From: Pseudomonas sp. R28(2017)
GTDB taxonomy: Bacteria > Pseudomonadota > Gammaproteobacteria > Pseudomonadales > Pseudomonadaceae
Length of the DNA stretch: 64,000 nt
Direction of reading: 5' to 3'
Assembly (NCBI RefSeq): GCF_002112505.1
Contig: NZ_NEHW01000002.1
Location: 1-64,000, forward strand
The notes below the pieces were generated by a model. The model was not told the DNA's origin. It searched no databases and saw nothing but the letters and a program-made list of their open reading frames with translations. Positions 53,782 to 64,000 of this stretch are shown here, one piece after another. The position numbers were made by a program, and so were the translations under genes. Positions within the stretch are counted from its first letter, which is position 1. Every line of letters begins with the position of its first letter.

Positions 53782-53827
53782 CTGTAATGGCCTCATCGCC
53801 GGCACGCGGGTGATGGGGCCATTACAG
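53782..53827. terminator. Long hairpin between convergent genes
   Basis: CTGTAATGGCC and GGCCATTACAG pair perfectly over 11 bases, extended by CATC/GATG after one weak pair. The stem of about 16 bases lies exactly between the convergent ends of the pseudouridine synthase and aer, so it could act on both transcripts. The edges recall REP ends. Confidence 0.6.
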
Positions 53828-53840
53828 CGCGGCGACCGGC

Positions 53841-55406
53841 CTAGCGGTTGAACCGCTCCACCAGCGAATACTGGCTGCCGGCAGTGCTGGTCAGCTCTTC
53901 GCTGAGCTGCGCCGAATGCTGCGCCTGCTCGGCTGTCTGGTCGGCCAGTTCGGCGATGGTGCTGATGTTGCGGCTGATCTCGTCGGCCACCGCCGTCTGC
54001 TCTTCGGTGGCGGCGGCGATCTGGGTCGCCATGTCGGTGATGTTGGCCACCGCTTCGCTGATCCCCACCAGTGCCTGGTCGGCCTGCATGACACGGTCCA
54101 CGCCTTCCTGGGCCTGGCGGTGGCCCGCTTCCATGGTCAGCACGGCGTTGTTGGCCGTCTGTTGCAGCTTGGCGATCAGGCCGTGAATCTGCCCGGTCGA
54201 TTCGGCGGTGCGCTGGGCCAGTTGGCGCACTTCGTCGGCGACCACGGCAAAACCGCGGCCCATCTCACCGGCACGGGCCGCCTCGATGGCCGCGTTGAGC
54301 GCCAGCAGGTTGGTCTGGTCGGCAATGCCCTTGATCACATCGACCACGCCACCGATTTCGTCGCTGTCCCTGGCCAGTTGGGTCACGGTCTGGCCGGTTT
54401 CGCCCACGGCGGTCGACAGGCGCTCGATGGCATCGCGGGTTTCACCGGCAATCTGTCGGCCCTGGCTGGTCAGGCGGTTGGCTTCCTGGGTGGCGTCAGC
54501 GGTGCGTTGCACGTGGTTGGCCACTTCTTGCGTGGTGGCAGCCATCTGGTTGACGGCGGCGGCGACCTGTTCGGTCTCCACCCGCTGCCGCTCCAGGCCC
54601 GAGGAGCTCTTGTGGGCCAGGGTATCGGACTGGCGGGCCTGGTCGCTGAGGTGCTCGGCGCTGTCCTGCAGGCGGGTCAGGCAGGTCTTCATGCGCGCGT
54701 CCTGGCTGAGCATGGCCATCTCCAGGCGTGCCTGCACCCCACGGCTGTCGGTGAACATCTGCGCGATCAGCGGGTCGGAGGTGGTCTGTTCGGCCAGGCG
54801 CAGCAAGCGCTTGAGGCCTCGCTGCTGCCAGCCCAGGCCGAGCAGGCCGAGCGGTACCGAAAGGCCGGCGGCCAGCGCAAAGCCCCACCAGTGGCCGAGC
54901 CAGTTGCCGATCAGGAAACCAACCTGGCTGACCAGGATGAACGGCAGCCAGTCCTGCAGCACCGGCAGCCAGCGGTCACGGCGCGGGATGGCGGTCTTGC
55001 CGTCGTTGATGCGCTGGTACAGGGCTTCGGCGCGGCGGATCTGCTCGGCGGTAGGCTTGACCCGCACCGACTCGAAACCGACAACCTGGTTGTTTTCGAA
55101 AATCGGGGTGACGTAGGCGTTTACCCAATAGTGGTCGCCAGATTTGCAACGGTTCTTGACGATGCCCATCCATGGCAAGCCTTGCTTGAGGGTTTGCCAC
55201 ATGTGGGCGAACACCGCAGTCGGCACATCGGGGTGGCGAACCAGGTTGTGCGGTGCGCCAATCAGCTCCTCACGGTTGAAACCGCTGATCTCGATGAAGG
55301 CATCGTTGCAGTAGGTGATCACACCCTTGGCATTGGTGGTGGAGATCAACCGTTGTTGGGCAGGGAAGGTCCGTTCCCTTTGGGTAATCGGCTGGTTGTT
55401 ACGCAT
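53841..55406 (-). CDS. aer: Aerotaxis receptor Aer
   Basis: A 521-residue energy-taxis receptor. The N-terminal PAS domain (about 10-110) binds FAD in this family: [41 protein letters not shown]. Two close membrane segments follow ([40 protein letters not shown]), then a HAMP-like region and the MCP signalling domain with the highly conserved tip ([26 protein letters not shown]). Start ATG 55406 was chosen over an upstream in-frame codon because [15 protein letters not shown] is the family start. A possible ANR site lies 75 bases upstream. Confidence 0.92.
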   Translation of the reverse strand: MRNNQPITQRERTFPAQQRLISTTNAKGVITYCNDAFIEISGFNREELIGAPHNLVRHPDVPTAVFAHMWQTLKQGLPWMGIVKNRCKSGDHYWVNAYVTPIFENNQVVGFESVRVKPTAEQIRRAEALYQRINDGKTAIPRRDRWLPVLQDWLPFILVSQVGFLIGNWLGHWWGFALAAGLSVPLGLLGLGWQQRGLKRLLRLAEQTTSDPLIAQMFTDSRGVQARLEMAMLSQDARMKTCLTRLQDSAEHLSDQARQSDTLAHKSSSGLERQRVETEQVAAAVNQMAATTQEVANHVQRTADATQEANRLTSQGRQIAGETRDAIERLSTAVGETGQTVTQLARDSDEIGGVVDVIKGIADQTNLLALNAAIEAARAGEMGRGFAVVADEVRQLAQRTAESTGQIHGLIAKLQQTANNAVLTMEAGHRQAQEGVDRVMQADQALVGISEAVANITDMATQIAAATEEQTAVADEISRNISTIAELADQTAEQAQHSAQLSEELTSTAGSQYSLVERFNR

Positions 55407-55480
55407 GGCTTGAGTAATCCGCAAGGCTTTCGACTGGTATCGGCAAGCCACTGGTTTTATTGAATGGATATTTAATTTAC

Positions 55481-55494
55481 TTGATCTTTAGCAA
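55481..55494. promoter_or_regulatory. Candidate ANR/FNR box upstream of aer
   Basis: TTGATCTTTAGCAA matches the TTGAT-N4-ATCAA consensus at nine of ten positions. Its centre is about 82 bases from the aer start, so a transcription start near 55446 would put it at -41.5, the usual activating position. ANR control of aer is known in P. aeruginosa. Confidence 0.5.
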
Positions 55495-55654
55495 TTGGCC
55501 ATCACTGCGATTGCAGTAAGGGAAGGAGGGGCAGTGCTGAGAATGCTGTTTATACGCCCACGTTTATGACCATGAGGTGACAATTCGGGCCAATGATGAC
55601 TGAGCGGCCATTAAAGTGCTACTGGTAAAGGCAGACTTTTCTTGTGGGCATGCG

Positions 55655-55684
55655 CATCAGGCACCGCCGGAGCGGTACCTGATG
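55655..55684 (-). terminator. Stem-loop downstream of acnA
   Basis: CATCAGG-ACCGC and GCGGT-CCTGATG arms form a 13-bp stem around a four-base loop. The single C-A mismatch of the plus strand is a G-U pair in minus-strand RNA, so the structure belongs to the acnA transcript. No U run follows. Confidence 0.55.
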
Positions 55685-55707
55685 GCGCTGGCGTTGAACA
55701 TGGCGTG

Positions 55708-58449
<2,742 letters not shown>

Positions 58450-58671
58450 TGCCAACTCCTTGTGCGGCGGGGCCCGGCATTGCGGGTTGTGGCCGGTGCC
58501 ACCGCGCTGTTTCGGCCCGCACGGCACGGACCTGGCTGAATGGTCAGGTTAGCTCCGATTGGCACCCCTGACTCTTTTCTGGACCGGCGGGGCATGTCGC
58601 AGGTTCCGATCTTCCTTTATCATCGCCGCCCTGCCGGCGCCCGTGGTGCGCCAGCCGTCGTGGAGTAAGAG

Positions 58672-59736
58672 ATGAATACCCTGTTCATGCATTGCCGGCC
58701 CGGTTTCGAGGGTGAGGTCTGCGCCGAGATCAGCGAACATGCCGCCCGGCTGGGTGTGGCCGGTTATGCCAAGGGCAAGCCTCAGAGCGCTTGTGCCGAG
58801 TTTGTCTGTGCCGAGGCCGAAGGGGCCGAACGCCTGATGGCCCAGCTGCGCTTCGCGCAACTGATCTTCCCGCGTCAGTGGGCCCGCGGCGCGTATATCG
58901 AGCTGCCGGAGACTGACCGCATCAGCGTGCTGCTGGAGCATCTGGCCGGGCAACCGGTATTTGGCAGTCTGTGGCTGGAAGTGCTGGACAGCAACGAGGG
59001 CAAGGAGCTGTCGACCTTCTGCCGCAAGTTCGAGGTGCCGCTGCGCAAGGCGCTGGAAAAGGCCGGCCGGCTGGTCGACAACCCCAGCCTGCCGCGCCTG
59101 TTGCTGACCTTCATCAGCGGCCGTCGGGTATTTGTTGGCGTGGCCGAGGCGAACAACAGCGCGCTGTGGCCGATGGGCATCCCGCGCCTGAAGTTCCCGC
59201 GTGAGGCGCCGAGCCGTTCGACCCTCAAGCTGGAGGAGGCCTGGCACCAGTTCATTCCGCGTGATCAGTGGGAGCAGCGCCTGGGCGACGACATGACGGG
59301 GGTTGACCTGGGTGCGTCGCCGGGTGGCTGGACGTATCAGCTGGTGCGCCGTGGCATGCTGGTCACCGCGATCGACAACGGGCCGATGGCCGAGAGCCTG
59401 ATGGACACTGGGCTGGTGCAACACCTGATGGCCGATGGTTTCACCTGGCAGCCGAAGCAGCCGGTGGACTGGATGGTCTGCGATATCGTCGAGAAGCCGG
59501 CGCGTACCACGTCGCTGATCGAGACTTGGCTGGGTGAGGGGTTGTGCCGTGAAGCGGTGGTCAACCTGAAGTTGCCGATGAAGCAGCGTTATGCCGAGGT
59601 GCGTCGCTTGCTGGACCGCATGGAGGCGACGTTCAAGGCGCGCAAGGTCAAGGTATCGATTGCCTGCAAACAGCTGTATCACGACCGAGAGGAAGTGACT
59701 TGCCACCTGCGCCGACTGGACCTCAAGCTGCGCTGA
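58672..59736 (+). CDS. rlmM: 23S rRNA 2'-O-ribose C2498 methyltransferase RlmM
   Basis: A 354-residue methyltransferase. The N-terminal THUMP-like domain starts MNTLFMHCRPGFEGEVCAEI; the C-terminal Rossmann domain has the SAM motif GVDLGASPGGWTYQL near residue 207 and the K-D-K-E catalytic set, with the first Asp in MVCDIVEKP and Lys in VVNLKLPMKQRY. Divergent from acnA across about 220 bases. A 385-residue reverse frame over it is a shadow. Confidence 0.95.
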   Translation: MNTLFMHCRPGFEGEVCAEISEHAARLGVAGYAKGKPQSACAEFVCAEAEGAERLMAQLRFAQLIFPRQWARGAYIELPETDRISVLLEHLAGQPVFGSLWLEVLDSNEGKELSTFCRKFEVPLRKALEKAGRLVDNPSLPRLLLTFISGRRVFVGVAEANNSALWPMGIPRLKFPREAPSRSTLKLEEAWHQFIPRDQWEQRLGDDMTGVDLGASPGGWTYQLVRRGMLVTAIDNGPMAESLMDTGLVQHLMADGFTWQPKQPVDWMVCDIVEKPARTTSLIETWLGEGLCREAVVNLKLPMKQRYAEVRRLLDRMEATFKARKVKVSIACKQLYHDREEVTCHLRRLDLKLR

Positions 59737-59743
59737 AATCGCT

Positions 59744-59763
59744 TGCTCTGCTCTGCTCTGCTC
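59744..59763 (+). repeat. Pentanucleotide repeat (TGCTC)4
   Basis: Four tandem copies of TGCTC directly after rlmM, merging into the TGCTTTTGCTTC that begins the left arm of the large inverted repeat. Confidence 0.9.
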
Positions 59764-60044
59764 TGCTTTTGCTTCTAAGCGCGCGATAGTTCAGGCGACG
59801 CAGAGTGCGACTTCAGGAGGCCGAACGCAGGCGTCTGGAGGGCCAGGGTGCGTAGCACCCCTTCGGCGCAGCCGAAGGCGCGAGATGTAGACTTGCGCAG
59901 CAAGTCGTAGGCCGCGCGGGCCCGGAGGGCGCCGGAGTGAGGGGACCCCGGAGCGCAGCGCAGGGGCCGGATGATGGGAGCCGGGGTTTTTGGTCACTTT
60001 TTGCCCAGTCAAAAAGTGACCCGCCGTAAGGGCGGAAAGGTGAC
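59764..60044 (+). repeat. Large inverted repeat, left arm
   Basis: A 281-base arm matching the complement of 60178-60461 almost base for base. It is a series of short perfect hairpins: GGGTGC-GTA-GCACCC, CCTTCGGC-GCA-GCCGAAGG, GACTTGC-GCA-GCAAGTC, then GGTCACTTTTT/AAAAAGTGACC at 59992-60021 and CCGCC/GGCGG at 60021-60035. Open frames of about 90 codons on both strands are by-products of the repeat. I recall similar sequences at many sites in Pseudomonas genomes. Confidence 0.92.
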
Positions 60045-60177
60045 TGTGCGTCGCCATCGCAAATGAATGCACTCGGAATAATCAAAACCACAGCAGTCAA
60101 GCTTTTGGCTTTTGGCTTTTGGCTTTTGGAAGTGGGCTTTCAAATCAGGTTTACATTCAGTCGCCAGTGTGGCGCTG
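60045..60177. other. Spacer between the inverted-repeat arms
   Basis: 133 bases without a gene. It contains four tandem copies of GCTTTTG at 60101-60128. The rest is moderately AT-rich and shows no promoter that I can support. Confidence 0.7.
60101..60128 (+). repeat. Heptanucleotide repeat (GCTTTTG)4
   Basis: Four perfect tandem copies in the middle of the spacer, related in composition to the GCAAAA repeat at the outer right end. Confidence 0.9.
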
Positions 60178-60461
60178 AATCACCTTTTCGCCTTTACGGC
60201 GACCTACTTTTTGACTGGGCAAAAAGTAGGCAAAAACCCCCGCTCCCATCATCCGGCCCCTGCGCTGCGCTCCGGGGTCCCCTCACTCCGGCGCCTTCCG
60301 GGCCCGCGCGGCCTACGACTTGCTGCGCAAGTCTACATCTCGCGCCTTCGGCTACGCCGAAGGGGTGCTACGCACCCTGGCCCTCCAGACGCCTGCGTTC
60401 GGCCTCCTGAAGTCGCACTCTGCGTCGCCTGAACTACCGCGCGCTTAGAAGCAAAAGCAAA
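60178..60461 (-). repeat. Large inverted repeat, right arm
   Basis: The inverted partner of the left arm. The body differs from the left arm at only about three positions, one of them inside a hairpin loop (GCA to GTA). In the two hairpins nearest the spacer the arms differ more, but always in matched pairs: CCTACTTTTT/AAAAAGTAGG here against GTCACTTTTT/AAAAAGTGAC there, and TCGCC/GGCGA against CCGCC/GGCGG. The outer end merges into a GCAAAA repeat. Confidence 0.92.
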
Positions 60462-60502
60462 AGCAAAAGCAAAAGCAAAAGCAAAGCAAAAGCAAATCAA
60501 AA
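60451..60502 (+). repeat. Hexanucleotide repeat (GCAAAA)n
   Basis: Five perfect tandem GCAAAA copies followed by three or four degenerate ones (GCAAA, TCAAAA). It forms the outer right edge of the inverted repeat and lies about 80 bases before tusA. Confidence 0.92.
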
Positions 60503-60584
60503 GCGCTCGGGCATGGCCCTCATGAATGGCTATTGGTCCTCGCTGCGCGATGCGCCACAATAGCGATCATTTGCGGAGCCTCCC

Positions 60585-60827
60585 ATGACTGACTTCACCC
60601 CCGATGCCATCCTCGACGCCACCGGCCTGAACTGCCCGGAGCCGGTGATGATGCTGCACCAGCACGTGCGCAACCTGGCGGCCGGTGGCCTGCTCAAGGT
60701 CATCGCCACCGACCCCTCGACCCGCCGTGACATCCCCAAGTTCTGCAACTTCCTCGGCCACGAACTGCTGCAGCAGCAGGAAGAGGCCGGCACCTACCTG
60801 TACTGGATCCGCAAGAAAGCCGACTGA
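60585..60827 (+). CDS. tusA: Sulfur carrier protein TusA
   Basis: An 80-residue sulfurtransferase. The active Cys is in [15 protein letters not shown], the CPxP motif of the family, followed by [26 protein letters not shown]. TusA relays persulfide sulfur for tRNA 2-thiouridine and molybdenum cofactor synthesis. GCGGAG lies seven bases before the ATG. Confidence 0.93.
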   Translation: MTDFTPDAILDATGLNCPEPVMMLHQHVRNLAAGGLLKVIATDPSTRRDIPKFCNFLGHELLQQQEEAGTYLYWIRKKAD

Positions 60828-60887
60828 ACCGCGCTGGAACCCACCTCCCATAGCGCCTACACTGCGCTCCCCAGACAGGAGAGCGCC

Positions 60888-62030
60888 ATGCTGATAGTTG
60901 CCGACGAGAATATCCCGCTGCTCGATGCCTTCTTCCAAGGCTTCGGCGAGATCCGCCGTTATCCCGGCCGCAGCCTCGACGCCGCCAGCGTCAAAGACGC
61001 CGACGTGCTGCTGGTGCGCTCGGTCACCAAGGTCGACCGGCAACTGCTCGAAGGCAGCAAGGTGCGCTTCGTCGGCACCTGCACCATCGGCACCGACCAC
61101 CTGGACCTGGACTACTTCGCCGAAGCCGGTATCCACTGGAGCAGCGCGCCGGGTTGCAATGCCCGGGGCGTGGTCGATTACGTGCTGGGCAGCCTGCTGA
61201 CCCTGGCCGACCTGGACGGCGTGGCACTGGCGCAACGCACCTACGGTGTGGTCGGTGCCGGTGAAGTCGGTGGTCGCCTGGTGCGTGTGCTGCACGGCCT
61301 GGGCTGGAAGGTGCTGGTCTGCGACCCACTGCGCCAGGCCGCCGAGGGCAGCGACTACGTCAGCCTCGCGACGATCCTTGAACAGTGCGACGTGATCAGC
61401 CTGCACACCCCGCTGCAGCGCGGCGGTGAGCATCCGACCTGGCACCTGCTCGGCGCAGCCCAGTTGGCGCAGCTACGCCCCGGTGTCTGGCTGATCAACG
61501 CCAGCCGCGGGCCGGTGGTGGACAACGCGGCGCTGCGCGAGCTGCTGCTGGACCGCGAAGACGTGCACGCCGTGCTCGATGTCTGGGAAGGCGAGCCGCA
61601 GGTCGACCTGCAACTGGCCGACCTGTGCACCCTGGCCACGCCGCATATCGCCGGTTACAGCCTGGATGGCCGCCAGCGCGGCACGGCGCAGATCTATCAG
61701 GCCCTGTGCCGCTACCTGGGCGAGGCGGAAAAGGTGCAGCTGGCCGACCTGCTGCCACCGCCACCGTTGGCGCACATCGAGCTGGACGGCACTGCAGAAC
61801 CTGCCTGGGCCCTGGCAGCGCTGTGCCGGGCGGTGTATGACCCACGGCGTGACGATGCCGATTTCCGCCGCAGCCTGAGTGACGATGTGGCCGAGCAGCG
61901 GGCGGCATTCGACCAGTTGCGCAAGCAGTACCCACCGCGCCGGGAGATCGAAGGTTTGGCCGTGCGCGTGCGGGGCGAGGCGCCGCAGTTGGCACAGATG
62001 GTCAGTGCCCTGGGTGGCCTGCTGGCCTGA
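60888..62030 (+). CDS. pdxB: Erythronate-4-phosphate dehydrogenase
   Basis: A 380-residue D-2-hydroxyacid dehydrogenase of pyridoxal phosphate synthesis. NAD binding is in [17 protein letters not shown], the catalytic residues in [14 protein letters not shown] and LDVWEGEP with the His in [13 protein letters not shown], and the start [22 protein letters not shown] is typical of PdxB. A C-terminal dimerisation domain of about 90 residues follows, as normal. ACAGGAG at the right distance supports the start. Confidence 0.95.
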   Translation: MLIVADENIPLLDAFFQGFGEIRRYPGRSLDAASVKDADVLLVRSVTKVDRQLLEGSKVRFVGTCTIGTDHLDLDYFAEAGIHWSSAPGCNARGVVDYVLGSLLTLADLDGVALAQRTYGVVGAGEVGGRLVRVLHGLGWKVLVCDPLRQAAEGSDYVSLATILEQCDVISLHTPLQRGGEHPTWHLLGAAQLAQLRPGVWLINASRGPVVDNAALRELLLDREDVHAVLDVWEGEPQVDLQLADLCTLATPHIAGYSLDGRQRGTAQIYQALCRYLGEAEKVQLADLLPPPPLAHIELDGTAEPAWALAALCRAVYDPRRDDADFRRSLSDDVAEQRAAFDQLRKQYPPRREIEGLAVRVRGEAPQLAQMVSALGGLLA

Positions 62031-62043
62031 TTGCAGGCACAAA

Positions 62044-62070
62044 TAAAAAACCCGGCATAAAGCCGGGTTT
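62044..62070. terminator. Bidirectional terminator between pdxB and the small minus-strand gene
   Basis: AAACCCGGC and GCCGGGTTT pair around ATAAA. T follows on the plus side and a longer A run precedes it, giving a strong U run for minus-strand RNA. Confidence 0.88.
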
Positions 62071-62085
62071 CAAAGCATTCGTGCC

Positions 62086-62259
62086 TCAGCCGTGGCGTAC
62101 TTTCTTCACGCGGCTGTCTTCCAGCTCCTTGCAGGCCTTCTGGATCATCTGCTCGGTGATCTCGATCTCGTGGCCCTGGGCGTCGATGATCGAACCACAG
62201 GCCTTGGGCTGTGGTTTGCTCTGCGGTTTCACGGTGTCGCTGCCATGTTGCAAGCTCAT
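62086..62259 (-). CDS. PA1571-family small protein
   Basis: A 57-residue protein with CGSIIDAQGHEIEITEQMIQKACKELEDSRVK, a pattern I recall from small conserved Pseudomonas proteins of the PA1571 type. Function unknown. AGGAGA six bases before ATG 62259 supports that start over the longer frame from 62274. Confidence 0.75.
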   Translation of the reverse strand: MSLQHGSDTVKPQSKPQPKACGSIIDAQGHEIEITEQMIQKACKELEDSRVKKVRHG

Positions 62260-62461
62260 TGACTGTCTCCTCATCAGGTTCCGGCTCAGGTTAAACCTGC
62301 GCCATGACTGGCCTGTTACAAAAGTTATCGGGCACCAAGGCCTGCTCAGTCCAACAGAAAGTGCGGCAAAGCTCCAGAGGCCTGTTAGAACGATGGGCTA
62401 TAGGCACTGCCGGCGTGGATGAATGGTAGTCTTCAGTCTTCCTGCTTTCCTGGTTCACGTC

Positions 62462-64000
62462 ATGCCCGATTCGGCTTCCTCTCGCCAACGCCGCGCCCTG
62501 CAGCTGGCCTGGCAGTTCATGCGTCCTTACCGTCGTCAGGCCTTGCTGGCCCTGCTGGCGCTGGTCGTTACCGCAGGCATCACCCTATCCATGGGCCAGG
62601 GTATCCGCCTGCTGGTCGATCAAGGCTTCATGACCCGCTCGGCGCACCAGTTGAACCAGACCATCGGCCTGTTCCTGGTGCTGGTGCTGGCCCTGGCGGC
62701 AGGCACCTTCAGCCGCTTCTACCTGGTGTCATGGATCGGCGAGCGCTGCGTTGCCGACATCCGCCGCGCGGTCTTCGATCACCTGGTGGGCTTGCACCCC
62801 GGCTTCTTCGAAGACAACCGCAGTTCGGAGATCCAGTCACGGCTGACTGCCGACACGACACTGCTGCAGTCGGTGATCGGCTCGTCGCTGTCGATGTTCC
62901 TGCGCAATGCGCTGATGGTGATCGGTGGCGTGGTGCTGCTGTTCATCACCAACCCCAAGCTCACCAGCATCGTGGTGGTGGCGTTGCCACTGGTGCTGGC
63001 GCCGATCCTGCTGTTTGGCCGGCGGGTGCGCAGGCTGTCACGGCAGAGCCAGGACCGGGTGGCCGATGTCGGCAGTTATGTGGCCGAGATCCTGGGGCAG
63101 ATCAAGACGGTGCAGGCCTACAACCACCAGGCACGCGACCGCGAGCTGTTCGCCGGTACGGTTGAGGCCGCCTTTGCCGTGGCTCGGCAACGTATCGCCC
63201 AGCGCGCCTGGCTGATCACCCTGGTGATCGTGCTGGTGCTGGGCGCGGTCGGGGTGATGCTGTGGGTAGGCGGCATGGACGTGATCGCCGGGCGCATTTC
63301 CGCAGGGGAACTGGCAGCGTTCGTGTTCTACAGCCTGATCGTCGGCAGTGCCTTCGGCACCCTCAGTGAAGTGATTGGCGAATTGCAGCGCGCTGCCGGG
63401 GCCGCCGAGCGCATAGCTGAACTGTTGGCAGCGCAAAGCACGATCCTGGCCCCTCAGGCGCCCGTGACGCTGGCACAGCAGCGCGCGACGGGACGTATCG
63501 AACTGCAGCAACTGACCTTTGCCTACCCCTCGCGGCCATCGGTGGCCGCCATCGACCACCTCAGCCTGACCATCGAACCCGGCCAGACCGTGGCGCTGGT
63601 AGGGCCGTCGGGGGCGGGCAAGTCGACCCTGTTCGATCTGCTCTTGCGCTTCTACGATCCGCAACAGGGGCGCATCCTGCTCGATGGCCAACCGATCACC
63701 CTGCTGGATCCGGACGACCTGCGCCGCCAGTTCGCCCTGGTGGCGCAGCAACCGTCACTGTTCCGCGGCACGGTCGAGGCCAATATCCGTTACGGTCGCC
63801 CCGAGGCGAGCCTGGCCGAGGTCGAGGCGGCAGCCCGTGGCGCCCATGCCGATGAATTCATCCGGCAACTGCCACAGGGGTATCAGACGCCGCTGGGCGA
63901 GGGCGGCGTTGGCCTTTCCGGTGGCCAGAAGCAGCGCCTGGCCATCGCCCGGGCGCTGCTGGTGGATGCGCCGGTTCTGCTGCTCGACGAAGCCACCAGC
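62462..64000 (+). CDS. MsbA-like ABC exporter (fused permease/ATPase), 3' partial
   Basis: An ABC transporter half-molecule cut by the window end; 513 residues are visible. The N-terminal membrane domain has six helices (about 25-310; YRRQALLALLALVVTAGITLSMG, FLRNALMVIGGVVLLFI and others). The ATPase domain has Walker A LVGPSGAGKSTLFDLLL, the Q-loop VAQQPSLFRGTV, the signature LSGGQKQRLAIARAL and Walker B VLLLDEATS at the window edge. It resembles lipid or multidrug exporters of the MsbA/ABCB type; the substrate is unknown. The ribosome binding site is weak, so a start at ATG 62519 remains possible. Confidence 0.9.
   Translation, partial: MPDSASSRQRRALQLAWQFMRPYRRQALLALLALVVTAGITLSMGQGIRLLVDQGFMTRSAHQLNQTIGLFLVLVLALAAGTFSRFYLVSWIGERCVADIRRAVFDHLVGLHPGFFEDNRSSEIQSRLTADTTLLQSVIGSSLSMFLRNALMVIGGVVLLFITNPKLTSIVVVALPLVLAPILLFGRRVRRLSRQSQDRVADVGSYVAEILGQIKTVQAYNHQARDRELFAGTVEAAFAVARQRIAQRAWLITLVIVLVLGAVGVMLWVGGMDVIAGRISAGELAAFVFYSLIVGSAFGTLSEVIGELQRAAGAAERIAELLAAQSTILAPQAPVTLAQQRATGRIELQQLTFAYPSRPSVAAIDHLSLTIEPGQTVALVGPSGAGKSTLFDLLLRFYDPQQGRILLDGQPITLLDPDDLRRQFALVAQQPSLFRGTVEANIRYGRPEASLAEVEAAARGAHADEFIRQLPQGYQTPLGEGGVGLSGGQKQRLAIARALLVDAPVLLLDEATS

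Noticed and set aside
58549..59706. 385-codon minus-strand frame opposite rlmM
   Set aside because: rlmM has complete catalytic motifs on the plus strand; the reverse frame has none.
59791..60432. Four open frames of about 93-115 codons inside the inverted-repeat arms
   Set aside because: They encode the same Arg/Pro-rich peptide in different frames and strands because the arms are inverted copies. Hairpins and stem compensation explain the sequence better than coding.

Overview
The window is chromosomal DNA from a Pseudomonas, most likely the P. putida group. The evidence is the high GC, the gene order crfX-cmpX-sigX-oprF-cobA with nasST, pyrD, rmf, rlmKL and acnA, the REP palindromes built on the GCGGGCAAGCCCGCTCCCAC core, and the near-identity of ppsA, sigX and oprF products to what I remember of Pseudomonas homologues. 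No database search was possible, so family names rest on motifs, length and context.

Layout: (1) 1-2.5 kb is the end of a type VI secretion effector locus: an Eag-type (DcrB/DUF1795) chaperone cut by the window edge, a prePAAR-PAAR effector with an HNH nuclease tip, a SUKH/YrhA-like immunity protein, and an extra immunity-like ORF without a normal start codon. The toxin tip and immunity genes are visibly AT-richer than their surroundings. (2) 3.1-10 kb, minus strand: a tightly overlapping MoxR/DUF58/DUF4381/BatA/BatB/BatD envelope-stress operon. (3) 10.1-13.5 kb: a GntR-controlled L-2-hydroxyglutarate oxidase and MHS transporter unit, with the same operator before both the regulator and lhgO. 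(4) 14.2-24.4 kb: NAD-glutamate dehydrogenase, divergent ppsR/ppsA, an alpha/beta hydrolase and rraA. (5) 24.4-28.5 kb: cmaX-crfX-cmpX-sigX-oprF. (6) 28.5-34.2 kb, minus strand: nasS-nasT-nasA-kinase/phosphatase-cobA, with a terminator-type leader before nasA that suits NasT antitermination. (7) 34.3-43 kb: pyrD, rmf, rlmKL, a CHASE/PAS/GGDEF cyclase, dacB and yggL. (8) 43.1-47.3 kb: a BvgS/EvgS-type phosphorelay kinase with its LuxR-type regulator. (9) 47.6-53.8 kb: dgt, a yqjD/E/K-like membrane set, an ammonium transporter with nitrogen-control-like sites, a glutaredoxin-like protein, an M15 peptidase, a small unknown gene under a near-perfect LexA box, and a pseudouridine synthase. (10) 53.8-64 kb: Aer with a possible ANR box, acnA, rlmM, a large inverted repeat, tusA, pdxB, a small PA1571-type protein and an MsbA-like ABC exporter cut by the window end.

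Most of the window is ordinary core genome. The most unusual object is the element at 59.76-60.46 kb. It has two arms of about 280 bp in inverted orientation, nearly identical except in two terminal hairpins, where the differences keep base pairing. Simple-sequence repeats lie at both outer ends and in the spacer. This looks like a structured RNA or DNA element rather than protein-coding sequence. Other leads are the SOS-controlled gene of unknown function, the BatB domain with a lost MIDAS motif, the start-less orphan immunity ORF and the nasA leader.
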